Below the pieces are notes generated by a model. The model was not told where the DNA came from. It ran no database searches and worked only from the letters and a program-made list of their open reading frames with translations. A stretch of DNA of 64,000 nucleotides from Patagioenas fasciata (taxonomy: Eukaryota; Chordata; Aves; Columbiformes; Columbidae). The position numbers were made by a program, and so were the translations under genes. The DNA lies in the NCBI RefSeq assembly GCF_037038585.1, contig NC_092525.1, positions 32,794,867 through 32,858,866 on the forward strand. Reading direction: 5' to 3'. Shown piece by piece: positions 26,701 through 39,700 of the stretch; positions within the stretch are counted from its first letter, which is position 1, and every line of letters begins with the position of its first letter.

Positions 26701-29250
26701 ACCAAAGCAGTTGGCTTTACTTTACCCCTCATAAGAACAACTATTTATTTCCTTGCCTGCCCTCACCACCAGGAAAGAGCACAGGCTCCAATTCCTCTTG
26801 CAATTTTAACTATTAGTTTGCCAACAGAACATTCTGATTATAAAGGCAAACACACCCTCCAGTACTTAGGGAAAGCATAATACACAAAAAGAATTTGCAA
26901 GATTGTTAAAATGTTGGCTATATCTGTCTTTAAGTACCTTTTAGCATTTAAATTTGAATTAAGGCCATATTCAAATACAGTTATTGCCCAAAATAAAAGG
27001 TATTCAAAAGACGTCCCCTCTGGCTCTAGCACATCTTTTCAAAGCCCCCAAGCTAAGGATAAAGGAGAAGGATATGGCACAACAAGGCAGGGATGCACAA
27101 ACTGCTGTAGAAAACTGCCTGTAGAACAGTCAAAAAAACCCCAAAAAATCAGGTCAAGATGTAACTTGTGTAGCCAAGGAAGTACTCCAACTCCTCCTTC
27201 TATCAGTGTCCCTCAACATCACAGCAACTATCCCACTTATATTATTCAGCCCCTTGCCATCACATTTGACCATTATCACCTCACCCCCTTATTACGTGCT
27301 CTCTTTCCATCTATCTGCACTACTCGTGCATTATACTGAATAAGACTGTGACAAAACCCACATAATTCCGTTTGACAAGCACAATGTCATCTTACTTTCT
27401 GACAAGGCTACCTGAATAGCAAATATAAGTTTTGCTGTCTCCCACTGTGCCTACATTCCACATTATACCAGAAATAAAGCAAGGGATCCCAACCAGGTAC
27501 AGAAAAAGTGTGAAAACTAATCATTTTAATCTAAACATTTTATAGATTTCGAAGAAGAAGGAAAGAAGAATGGGACAAGCGGAGCCCCGCAGTATGCCCT
27601 TTCATACAAAAAGCATTACTCACCTTCCATTATATCTTTTTCAGCAGCTTGAGCATTTTCCGTTTGGTTATTTGTCTGTTGCTTACGCATAGCTGTCTTC
27701 TTGAATTTATTCACCATACACTCCTACAAAGAATCAGAAAAAAAACACGAACACACTTGATATACAATTGTTTATAATGCAATAGCAACCTATACTTAAA
27801 ATATTACTCAGACTAGCTCTGTAATAAATAGCAATTAATTGCTGTTCCTTCTTAAGATACTACTTTTAATTGTAAAAGTAACACTATTTTACAGACTGTC
27901 TTTGCTTCAATTTTTAGTAACATACTGTGCCAAACATCATCTGCAAAAGGAATAATGATAAATTAAGCATATTTTGAAGATAAATGGTAAATTGCAACTA
28001 CATTCTTATGTAGTAGTATTATATAAATCAAAAAAGTTGTCTCACGTGAAGAAATTCCATCACTACTTTGTCAAATTTGGTTTGTTTCTGGATATGATCC
28101 AACGTTTCCTGGTGAGCTGCACTCTCCAGATGTGCCTCAATTTCTCTTTCTTCAAATGTTCGAAATTTGCAAAATGAGCAAGTAAATGCCATCCTGTTAA
28201 GAGAAATACATTAAATAATATTACTATTAAAGAAACATTCTTCCCTCTCACCTCAAAACTATGAGGACATGACAAACTTAAGCAAAGGAATGGCAAAAGT
28301 GCTTTTCAAAAAAGTCTAAGTGAAAAATGAAAAAAAAAAATCCAGTATTTCACCATTATGAAGGGCAACTGCTATAAGAACCAAATATAAACCAGCCCAG
28401 TCTCAAAGTAATGAATTATCAATGCAGAAGATGAAAACTGCTGAAATCAGAAGCTAGCCATGTAAAAGCCACGTTATTTTGTGAGCATATCTATCACAGC
28501 CATCTGTTGTGACTGTGTGTAGTACTTCATAGCAACGCCAGTCCATGATTTCCAAACTACAAATAGTCAAAGGCATTCATTTAACACTCATTTTCCACAT
28601 AAAAACTACATAATTTTTATAAGGAAATATGGTTCCCTCAGTACAATGAGGAAAAGGCACTGATGCTGTCATCATATACCACATTGACATAGAACAGTTT
28701 TGTACAGTGCCAGCCAGTAGCCTGCTTGGCTGTGTGTGCTGGTTTGACTGAAAATGGGTTAATTTTCTTAATGCAGTTAGAAATCTTTATTTTTCATAGC
28801 TAACATGCTCATTATTTGGATTTAGTTTGAGAACAAGCAGAGAGCACCCTAGCACAGAGCACATGTTTTTAATTGCTCTGGTCTGAGAGCCAAGGACACT
28901 TGAGCACCCTACTTACAGGTGTGAGGCACTGAGGAAGGGGGGCATGGATGGGGCAGAGCTTGATTGACATCCAGACTGATCAATGAGAATATTCCATCCC
29001 ATTAGTGTCATGCTCCAGATTTAAGAGTGGGATCTTATGGTTTGCTCTTCCTCTTGCTATTGAGCCAGGGGAGTTTTGTTGGGATGTTTAGCCCAGCCTT
29101 TTGCCATCCTGCAGAGGCCTCTGGGCTTTCCTGCCTTTTTCCTCTCTTTTCTCTCTCTGGGATCAGCTGTGGGACCGGGTGCTGCTTGCTGGGAATGGCT
29201 GTTCAGTTGTAGACAGAGTTCGTAAGGAATTGCCTTGAGTATCTCATTTC

Positions 29251-29294
<44 letters not shown>

Positions 29295-30714
29295 CTAGTA
29301 GTGTATTAGTATTTCATTATTTTATTAAACTGTGTTTATCTCAACCCAAGTTTCTCTCTTCCCTTCTGATTCTCTCCTATTCGGAGCAGGGGGGAGGGGT
29401 TGAGTGAGCAGCTATCCTGGTTGTATTGCTAGCTCAGGTTAAACCACAACACTGTGGCAATACTAAGAAAAGTTACATAACTATCTACTTATTCTTGCTA
29501 CAAAATAGCTCACCACACATATAAAAACCAGAATAAAGTCAATTTCTAACAGTTTGATAAGTCAGCAAGTATATATATTTAACTGAAATAGATACTTCAA
29601 AAGCAGTACCATTCTAAGCTGCTTCTCAAGTGTGCACTGATGCATTTGCAGGGGAGAAGGTGTTAGAAAATTGTGTATTTTCTGATAATGCAGAGGTCCA
29701 GTGAAACATCTAAGACACAGGATTTTGGTGCTGGGTTTAGGGGGTTTCAGGGTTTGGTGGCAGTTGTTTGTTTGGGTTAGTTTTTTGGTTTTGTTTTGGG
29801 GGTGAGGGGTTTGGCAGGTGGCAGAGGGTGGGCTTTTTACGCATTTTTTTATTTATTGAAAAATTAGTCCTAAGGGTTTTTTTTTCAGGAAAGACGACAT
29901 TCTTACAACAGGATAAAGGGAAAGAAAAACATTGCACATAGGATAAAAGTTACAGCACGAACCTGTATCCATCACCGTATTTTTCACTGTTTTTTTCCCT
30001 TCTACGCCTTTGCTTCTCTCTTCTGGCCTCAATTCGCCGCTTTTCTTCTTCCTCACTTTTAACTTCTCCCTTGCCATCTTAACATACAGTAGAGGTTTTT
30101 AAAATGTTATGTTCAAAACAAAAACAAAACAACAACAACAACAAAGGTATTTGTCCTCAAAATGCAGAGAAAAGACCCTACACCAAAGTGTTTCAAAAGC
30201 TTGATTTAAAATGCCATAGGGTTTTGCTTTGTTTTTCCTCTAAAGTCAACCAATTTAAACACTTGCTCCCAACAATGCAAACTTAGTAGTTTAGGCATTA
30301 CACTTTAGATTACACTCATAAAAGTAAGGAAATTCTGAGTTAAACCAAACCCTGCCTTGTTCTGTCTAGTTATTAAAGGCCTCTTCAAGAAAGTGACCAG
30401 GAAAGGCTATTTGGGGGTCATGGGGAGAAACACATTATTTAAAACTCTCCATGGTTTTAGAGCACCACTGCTATAATCATCTTAGATAAGAAGAAACCAC
30501 CTAAAGCCATTCTCTTCTGCTCAAAAGACAGTTTCCAAAAGCAAAAGTTTTCATAAAGAACACACAGCAGTGTTTCATTAAGGTATGGTACCCAACCTGA
30601 ACCTCAGAAACTTATTTTTTCCCACTAGACTTCGCTTGATTTCACAGAAAAATATTGCAAATATTTTCAGCTGAAGAATTAAAACAGTGAAGAAAAAGCC
30701 AGCTGGGGGAACAC

Positions 30715-30746
<32 letters not shown>

Positions 30747-33700
30747 TGTGCAAGAGAAAAAAGAAATGAGAAAAACACAAAGAGCAAAAAACAAACCCCC
30801 TCTCCCACCCCCCAAAAATCCAACCAAACCTTCAAATAACAACTTTATTTAATTATCACCTGCCATGTAACTTAGAATGCAAACAAATAAATGACTAGGA
30901 ATTTGTTTGCAACAATTAGAGACTTCTAAGGACACTTTTTTATTAAGTGTACTTATGTTTCCTTTTCCTACATCTGCTTTAAAAGCCTACAAAGGCAAAC
31001 AACTAGAATATTATTCAATTAGTAGTTTTAGAGCAGGAAAAAAACAAACACTTAGTTTTCCTCTGCAACTCTAATCAGTTGGCTGCAAATTTCCAGCTCT
31101 CCTTACCAACATATGACAATATAGAAACATGATCAGAAAGGCAGAGATGATAAGCATGTAAAGAACAGAACAAGTGATGGATGAATGTTACAAATTATCA
31201 TGTTCTCCATGGTCCTAAATTTATAAACTCTTTTAAAAAAGTCATGCTACTCAATAACAATTAGAGGTCATACATACAGGCTTACTGAATCTATTCACCC
31301 ACAGTCACACAAATACAATACCTACGATACCCTACCTGACAAAGGAAAACAACGTACCTCCAAAAGTCTGATATCCAAGATCATAAGCGTCTCTAGTAAA
31401 GTCTTCATATATGACAACTGCACCACTTGTGTCCACTTCAATTTCCTAATAAAGTCAAATCCACACATTTTGTAAGGGGCAAAAAAAAAAAAAAAACCAC
31501 CACCACAAAACAATGCCATTCTAAATCTACAAAAAAAAGAGACTGACAATTATTTCCAATAATCTGTTCCTTGCAATTTTTACCAGATATGACAACTGAG
31601 GAAAGCAAATTGAGTCTAGTTAGACTCTGTGTACAAACACTTCAAGCACGCCTTAATGTCTTGAAGTCTTCGTGAATTAGTTCACAAAATTCTCATTGTC
31701 TTCTACATAAATATCCTGACTTCTAAGTCAGACTTTTAAGTACTTAGTTGAGAATATATTATACTAACACCTCCACTCAAAAAGAAGGAAAAAAACATTC
31801 CAGTCTTTCAACACGGATCCAGGACATATATACAGGCTTAGCTCACTAACCATTCTTAAATACAGTTGCAACTGACCTTTCTGTAGGTAGGAACTAATCT
31901 TTGTACCCTATCAGAGAAGATCTGTTAACAGAGGGTCTTTTTTTATTTACCCTCTCTCCTACATGTGTCCTGTGTCTTATCCATTCTTCTTCACTGCTGT
32001 TAAGTGCAAAATGGCACACAGATTACTAAATTTCTCAGGCCACCCAAGCAGGCGACAGGCGTATGAATTCAAGCCAACTACCTATGACAACATGAGCAGT
32101 GTCCATAGGACAGCTCTCTGTGTATTACAATAATAGGTACGGCCTAGAAATACACTTTAAAATTCATTTTCCAGGCTATCTGCAAAAGACATATCTTTCA
32201 CTCAAAACCAGACGAGATACCAAAATAACACAGATTCAGATAAGGTGAAGAAAAAAAAAGTTTAGAAAAACTTATACAGTTAAGTGTTTAATTTTTACAC
32301 CTCTAGCTTAATAATTAATAATCTTATGGTATACTGTACAAACTTCTGAAAGAATCACAAACATTTTCCAGTTCTGGGAATCTTTACCTCTATAGTAGAA
32401 TCTTGGAAAGATGACTTCGTGTCTGTAAACATAAAATGAGAAAGAAATAAATAATGCAAAAATGCTGTCACTAACAATTCATTTTAAGGCAATAAGAATT
32501 TAGGAAAAAATTCAGCTTGTTATGCAGCTAGGACAGTACACATCTACAATCTATCATATTTTAGTAATAATACTAAATGTAAAATCAGTTACTCTTGGGC
32601 ATATAATCACTTATGTCTAAACAAAACAAAAACATCAAGACTGAAGGACAATATAATTTCGAGATATCTTTTCATACAGATATTGTATATTATATATATT
32701 ATATATACCAATTGCATCCAATTTTCTGTTAGTTGTTACCCACTTTCTACTTTTTAACCACATGATATTGCTTAGAGCATCTTGCAGCTGAAGTCTCAGA
32801 AAACTGTATTAAGCCACCCAACAGTTTCTTCCCCCCAATCTCATAGCCACAGGACAGGCTGGTTAAAAGTGCATTCTAGTAGGCACCATCTACACCACTT
32901 CTTTAAGTAACTTCAGTGTTACATAGTACACTGGTCCTTAAATTGTGGAAATCAGTGAGGGGGAACAGATAAACATGAAGAGCTCTGTCTGAAAGCAGTG
33001 CAGAAAAGGAGAACCTACAGGAAGTACTAAAAGAAGAGCAGCCTTGATCCATCTGAATGTGTATTTTACAGACCACTTCATCACACCACAGTTGGCAAGT
33101 CCAACAATAATGTTCCCTATACAAAAGGCAGAGGAAGGTGTTCTATACACCCAGTGCCTGATTTTTTTAGAGTGCTCTTGAAGTTAAAAGGAACAGTTTT
33201 ATAATACACAATAGTTTAACTAGAATTACAAAATAAAAAATAAAATTTTCACGTGGAAGTTTTTGCCAAGCCTGTTTATTTACCTTGCCAACTTTTTCCA
33301 GGTGTGATTTGAAAACAAAGAATATAAAAAACATGCAATATAAAAACCAAACCATATAAAACACTGCAGATACAAATTACTGAGGAAAATACAAGCACAA
33401 AGAAACCCTTAAGTATGACTGCTGTACACCTTTTTCATAATATTTAATACTCAAATTTACATCCCTCAAAGCAAGGGATTTACTCAAACCTCATTAGTGA
33501 ATTTCTTCTCCAGCTTTGCCTGTAGAATCAAAATTATTAGAAGTGTAAGACATCTTTAGGGAAGCCAAGACAAACCAGGCACCACTAGTATTTTGCAATT
33601 TATATTTCAAGTTCTCTTCAGTAAAGAATTTTATCTACAGGAAGAAACAATTTCTCTCTGCCTTTCATAAATTATTCTGTAACAGTTTTCACTGTTTTCT

Positions 33701-36700
33701 CAGTTGGCCTCCCTTTCCCTCTCCTCTTCAACCACACCCTATGCCTTTATTTTAGCTTCACTGCAGTTGATGCACTACTTTTTATACCCATCCAAGTATT
33801 TGGACAGCAGAGCCCAGCTCATGCAACAGCAGATTTTAATATTGGTGAGGCATCATCACTTAAGGCAACCTGAGACCTGAAATTATTTTCAGTGGTGAAA
33901 ATTTGCCTCCAGGAAGTATATAATTATAAAGTCTGAATGCAATAGTCTTCAACAGACATATTTAAACACATCAAAATGTTCTACTTCATTCAACAAATTA
34001 CCTTTGCAGTAGAGGAGCTAGAAGAATAAATCCCTTAAATCTGTTGTGGGGTACTCTACAGGTAGAAAACTAATTCCAAAACAGCACATATAGCCCTCTT
34101 TCGTAATATTAAAACTAAATAATTCCTAATGAACTGAAATTAAAAAAGTCATTTTAGCTTTAAGAATCATGGCACTTGTTACTTACTAGGTGATTTTTTC
34201 TGGGTCAGCTTCAAAATAGGTTTTGTCATTTTGGGTTTCTTGATAAATGTCCCACCAGGTTTGTTATATGGCTGTGGCATCATTTTTCTTTTTATTCCTC
34301 TTGCAGCAGCTGCTGCAGGACTGGGTTTGTTATGATAGTCAACAACAATTCCAGGTCTGTGCATTCCTCCAAAGTCTCCCATATGCTGAAAAGTTGTGGA
34401 ATCAATAGAAAGGTATTAATATATGAAATCAATAGAAATAAAACCATTACTTGGTACAATAAAACTGCAAATTAAGTAAAATCTGCATTCTATAGCAAAA
34501 TGCAGGGGAAATTTAAGCTCCCAGTTTGATGTTGTTTTTTGCAATGGCTTTGTGGGCGTTTGTCCAGTGGAATGAATACATATATATAAGCTATGTTTCT
34601 GCTTATTCAGAACCATTGTCCAGATAATGAACATGTCTATCAGAGCTCACATCTCAGCCTAACATCCTGGCTCCTCTCTTCAGATTCTCTAGGATGATGT
34701 AGGACTTTTCCCTCTGGGAAAACCACAAGGACTACCACCCAGTTTTTGACACTTTAGTCAGCAGTCATTTGAAAAATGGCAGTTTCTTTATGCCAAATGA
34801 TTAAAAGTGATTTGAAAACTGAATACAGAAGGTTGTCCAGCCTGAAACAGCAATTAATTGAAGGAAACTCATTCTTTTCTCTCCACTGAATTCAATAAAT
34901 TCAGAATTAAAAAGGTGGGTCTGGAGGAAGCGATATAAAAACATGGCAGCAATAGGAATGAAACTTCAGTTGAAAGACTAAACCTTTCTATTATTTCTAA
35001 AATACTGTAAAGTCATTTGTGGACACCTGTTTATGAAAGTTACCTCTCTGAAGGCACAGATTAAACGAGTAATCTGAAGAGGGAGAATTTAAGTAGCTGC
35101 AATATTTTCAAAAGTGCTAACATACTTCTTAATATTAACTCAATTATTTGATTAACAAAGGGCAGAAGAGAGCCCACTGACTGGATGGGTGACTTGGATA
35201 AGCAGAAATATTTGTATTGCCATGAGAAGAGAATTAGTATTATGCTATCAAAGTTGGAAGAACATAAAAATAACTTCGATATACTCTGTGAAAAATATGA
35301 CTTCTCTTTTTTTAAAGCAAATTCTAAATGACAGTCGGGATGTACCAAAACAGGCACTTTTCTTAGTCAGAAGTCCATGCACAAGATCTCCATGTTAATT
35401 TATTTAGTTGAGATAGTTACAGAACTACCTAGCATGTACATTTATACTCTACACATATAAATTTTACATGAAGTATGCATTTGGACAACTTTTTTTTTTT
35501 TTAAACAGATAGTCCATCTATTAAAGGTGCAATGCATTTTACATATGGTAAGTAGTTAGCCTTCACATTCTCCTTTATTATATAAAAGACTAAAAAGATA
35601 AATTTCAAAAGCAATACAAAAAAAGAAATAAGGCTACTTGGTTGTAACTCTGCACAAAACTTTCAGATCTAAATGAGTTCTGAAAGGATGGCATCCAAGC
35701 TTAAGAATCTCACACTTTCAGCTTCACAAGCAGAGAAACAAAGATTGGAATCTATTTCTCATACCATGCTACATGCTAGCTAGCAGCCATGTGCAAATCT
35801 GAGCTAAGATTTGAATATGGCAACTACAGTAGTCAAGAATGCTGAAACAAAACGACCACACAATTAGGCATTTAAAAGACCCAGTTAAAAATAATCTCTC
35901 TACACTTCAAGTTACAAACAAGTTGTATGCTTTAATATTAGAGAATTGCTTCCCAAAGAAATATGGCACGCTTAAGAATTTTAAAAGTTACTCCTAGAGG
36001 CACAGGCAGAAAAGTGTTCACTGAACTCTTTGTGCTTAAAAAAAACCAACCAGAATTCGGATTATAAAAGCAAGATAAAGGGACACCATCAACTTAAAGT
36101 TAAAACTTCTGTCAGGACTTTTTTTATTCTCTCTGTTGTATTTTTCTTCCCCCTAGCTCATTTAACATCAAGCATTATTTCTCCCAACTGTGATCCACTA
36201 TTTCTTGTACAGTTAATCTTGCTGCTCCTTGGACATAAGCTTCTGCATCCTACACTGGAAACAAATCCAATGAAAAGGAGTTAGAATGTTAAGTCTTCAA
36301 AACAAAATTAATACAAGTAACAGGACCAGGCACACTATCTGGAAATTAATCTCAGTTCTGTGAAAGGAACTGATTTCAAGTTGATGATGCCCCTTTAATC
36401 ATGCTTTAAGTTTGAAAAAGTCACTGTAACTGCTAACCACCCGCCTTTGCCATTTCCTCAACATCACCCTTCCAATACCCAAGTCAGAGTAAGAATTAAG
36501 TTCAAAAGACTTGATGTTTGATAAAGCATGTGTTCAACATATTAACGAATTAGCTAAACCTTTACAGGAAGCAAGAACTACTCTAGTATTCACAATCTGC
36601 GTTTTATTTTTTGCTTATACATTGCACCTTTAACCTACTCAAAACTTCAAAAGGCTTTGAATTAAACTTTCGCAATAGTCAAGTATTTCCCCACCAGCAG

Positions 36701-39700
36701 CAAAGATGCTAGTGTTTACAAGGAAAAATGCAAGTCCTTTTAATCCCTTTTAGACCAAACCTATCACTTTTATCCTCACCTTTCAAACAAAAGGAGAGAT
36801 TTAACAAACCTTATCAACTAGTCTTCTATTACTCATTACTTTCAACAGAAGGAGGGACAGGGTTCTGCTTGAAGACAGCTTCAAGGGGGTAAACAACATT
36901 GTCAACCATGATAGTTTGCTTGGACAAAAAACCCACACTGTACTGCACAGTGCATTCATTTTAAAGCAGTGGTCTTGAAAGGGTTTAAAAGAGTGTCTAG
37001 TGAAAAGAATCTGAAAAGATTCTGTACTTACTCCTCGGCCTCGGCCTCTGCCTGTTGATGGTCCTCCAAAAGCATCATAGTTTCTGCTTCCAAATCCACT
37101 TTCAGGATAAGCAGGCGTTCCTCTCCCCCGAGAGCCTACAGGTGCAGGCTTCATATGGGGTGAAGAAAAACTGCTGTAGGAAGAGTAACTCTCTCTTCCT
37201 CTGTCCTCCATAAACCCAGGCCTCAATTTTGAACGGGAGTAAGGTGCTTCCCAGCTAGACCCGCCCTGGTTTCTACCTCCGAAAGAGTCAAGGCTATTCC
37301 GGTAGGAGTTGTCAAATCGACCACCATAACTACCTCCGAAGCGGCTTTGTTCGGGTTCATTATAACCATAGCCAGATCTGTACAGATCTCGCCCACCCAG
37401 AGAAGACCCGGAGTCGTAAGACTCATAAGGTCCAAACCTGGAAAAGTTGCACAGTGAGGAGAAAAAAAAGTAAGCTTACTAATGTTATACATTTCAAAAG
37501 ACAAGTTATCAGTTGACATTTATCAACTAAAAATCAATTTATTACTATACTGGTCCGTACAGTTGTGTTATTGCTTAATCTTGATTAGGGCTGGGCAAAC
37601 ACACCATGACCAGATAGAAAGCTATCTGAGCCATTTTTGCTACAAACAATTCTAAAGTTCAGTATGCCTGAACTTCGTTTACTTAAATTTTCAGCAACAT
37701 TTACTAAAACATTACTAGAGCCCAGCCCTAGTCTCACAAAAATAATCACCTGCAGACATTTATAGGCTAGTCAAACTCTTCTTTCTTCAAAATCATGCCC
37801 TCATATTCTAATACTCAAACAGCAGTTAAGAGGTGACTTAGTTGCGAACTATGAAGAAAAAATTTATTTTTTTAGTGGTACAGTTGCAAATATTAAACAC
37901 CTCACAGTTCTAATTTTAAACAAAAAATACATGTGCTCTTCCATTTATATTTGTACTTTTTGGAAATTTTCTTCCCTGCAAAATTCAGTCTCCCAATCAA
38001 AGAGTTCATGGTCTTCAGTGTATCCATCTTTCACTTGCAGACCATTAAGTCGCAACTCAGGATTTTATAAGTCTATCCCAATGCATGCACAGTGGACACA
38101 AACATAGTCCTTGGAATTTCAGAGCAGAGTAACAAGGAGCTGAAATCTTTACTTATCTATCAAGAGTTTGCTTGGGGGAGGGAAGGGGATGGTAAGGGAA
38201 AGAAGAGGGTGTCAGGCTAGAAATCATCCATATTTGTGACCACTTGGAAAGGAAACACATTAGTGTCCCTGCAGAGTTATAACAGGGTGATTCAGCAGGA
38301 GCTGGGAAAGACAACCCCTTGACTGAACAGACTCAAATTACTAACTGAATGGCTTCTTTTTAAAATCTAAGTCTCAGAAGACCCAAAGGTACACAGAAAA
38401 TGACATAATCTACAGAAAGAACCCATGCACAATATTAATGTTATATGGCAAGAGACATTTCGGTATTCAAGTAGTCATTCAACCTCAATCATATGCAGAT
38501 TACTATATGGTAGGTACAGCTCATTCCTCATTCTCTGCTCAGACTTTTAAGTCAATCTTAACGATCATCTTTGAACAAAGTATACTTAACTGTTTAACAA
38601 AACAGCAAAACACAACACTTCTCCTGCCTCCCTACTTAGTACTGTCCTTGCCCAGTGGCACCACAGTGACTACAGAAAAGAATCATACAAAACTCTGGCT
38701 GCAGCCAGATAAGAATTCAAGGGCGCGCACAAGAAAACCATCAGATTATTTAAGTTTTCTTCACATTTTATTTCCTCCAAGATAGAATCACTACCCTGAA
38801 AAGCGTGCTTCTTTGAATACGATATTAAGACCTAAATCAAATCAGCTGCTCCCTACTGTTTTTATCTGAAAGAGCAACAGTAATAATATCCCAGCATTAA
38901 ATACACAACTTTAAGACCACTGCATCAGAATTTTTATTTTTAGACCAATCCATCTTACAAAGCAGCCCAGAACATGCACACAGTTATGAGTGTAATCAGT
39001 ACCTGCCAATGAAATAATCTGGACATGACTTTCAGATTCAATACCAAGATCATTTGAGCACTGCACATTCAAACCAAAGAACACAATACCCTAAATGTTC
39101 CTTGAAAACGGAATGTTGATAGATTCAGTCTAAGGCACCAAACCAGTTAGGTCTAGTCTGCTATGTCAGAAATGGTATGTCAGGCCAATCAGCTACAAAT
39201 TGCAAACCATTACCAAAAAATAAAACTTGCCATTTTTATTCAAAGACGCATTGTTTCACTGTCAAACTTTTCCACTAAAATGCTGATGATCACAAGAATC
39301 TAGCTCTTATGGTTTAGTATTTGCCAGTATTTATCGAACACGAAGACTCAGAACGAAAGCGTTCATACAAAATCATAACAACATGCCTCAGGAACACTTA
39401 AGTTAGAAGACAGAACAATTTAAACTTAAATCAGACTTGATCAATTCTTGGGACAACTGAAGGATTATTTTACCTGTTACCACCACCACCACCTCCTCCG
39501 CCTCCACCTCCATGGCTCTCCATCCCATAGGATTGGTTAAGGTAAGAGTCCATGGATCGTGGGCCACCATAGCCTCCATGCCCATAATCACGGTCCATGT
39601 CTAAAAAAAGAGCAGAAAAATGTTTATAAAGCAAACAAGAAGCCTTATTAAGTAATCTAGCTTAAATTTTTAAGTAAAAAGTTTCCTCCTTGTCACAGTG

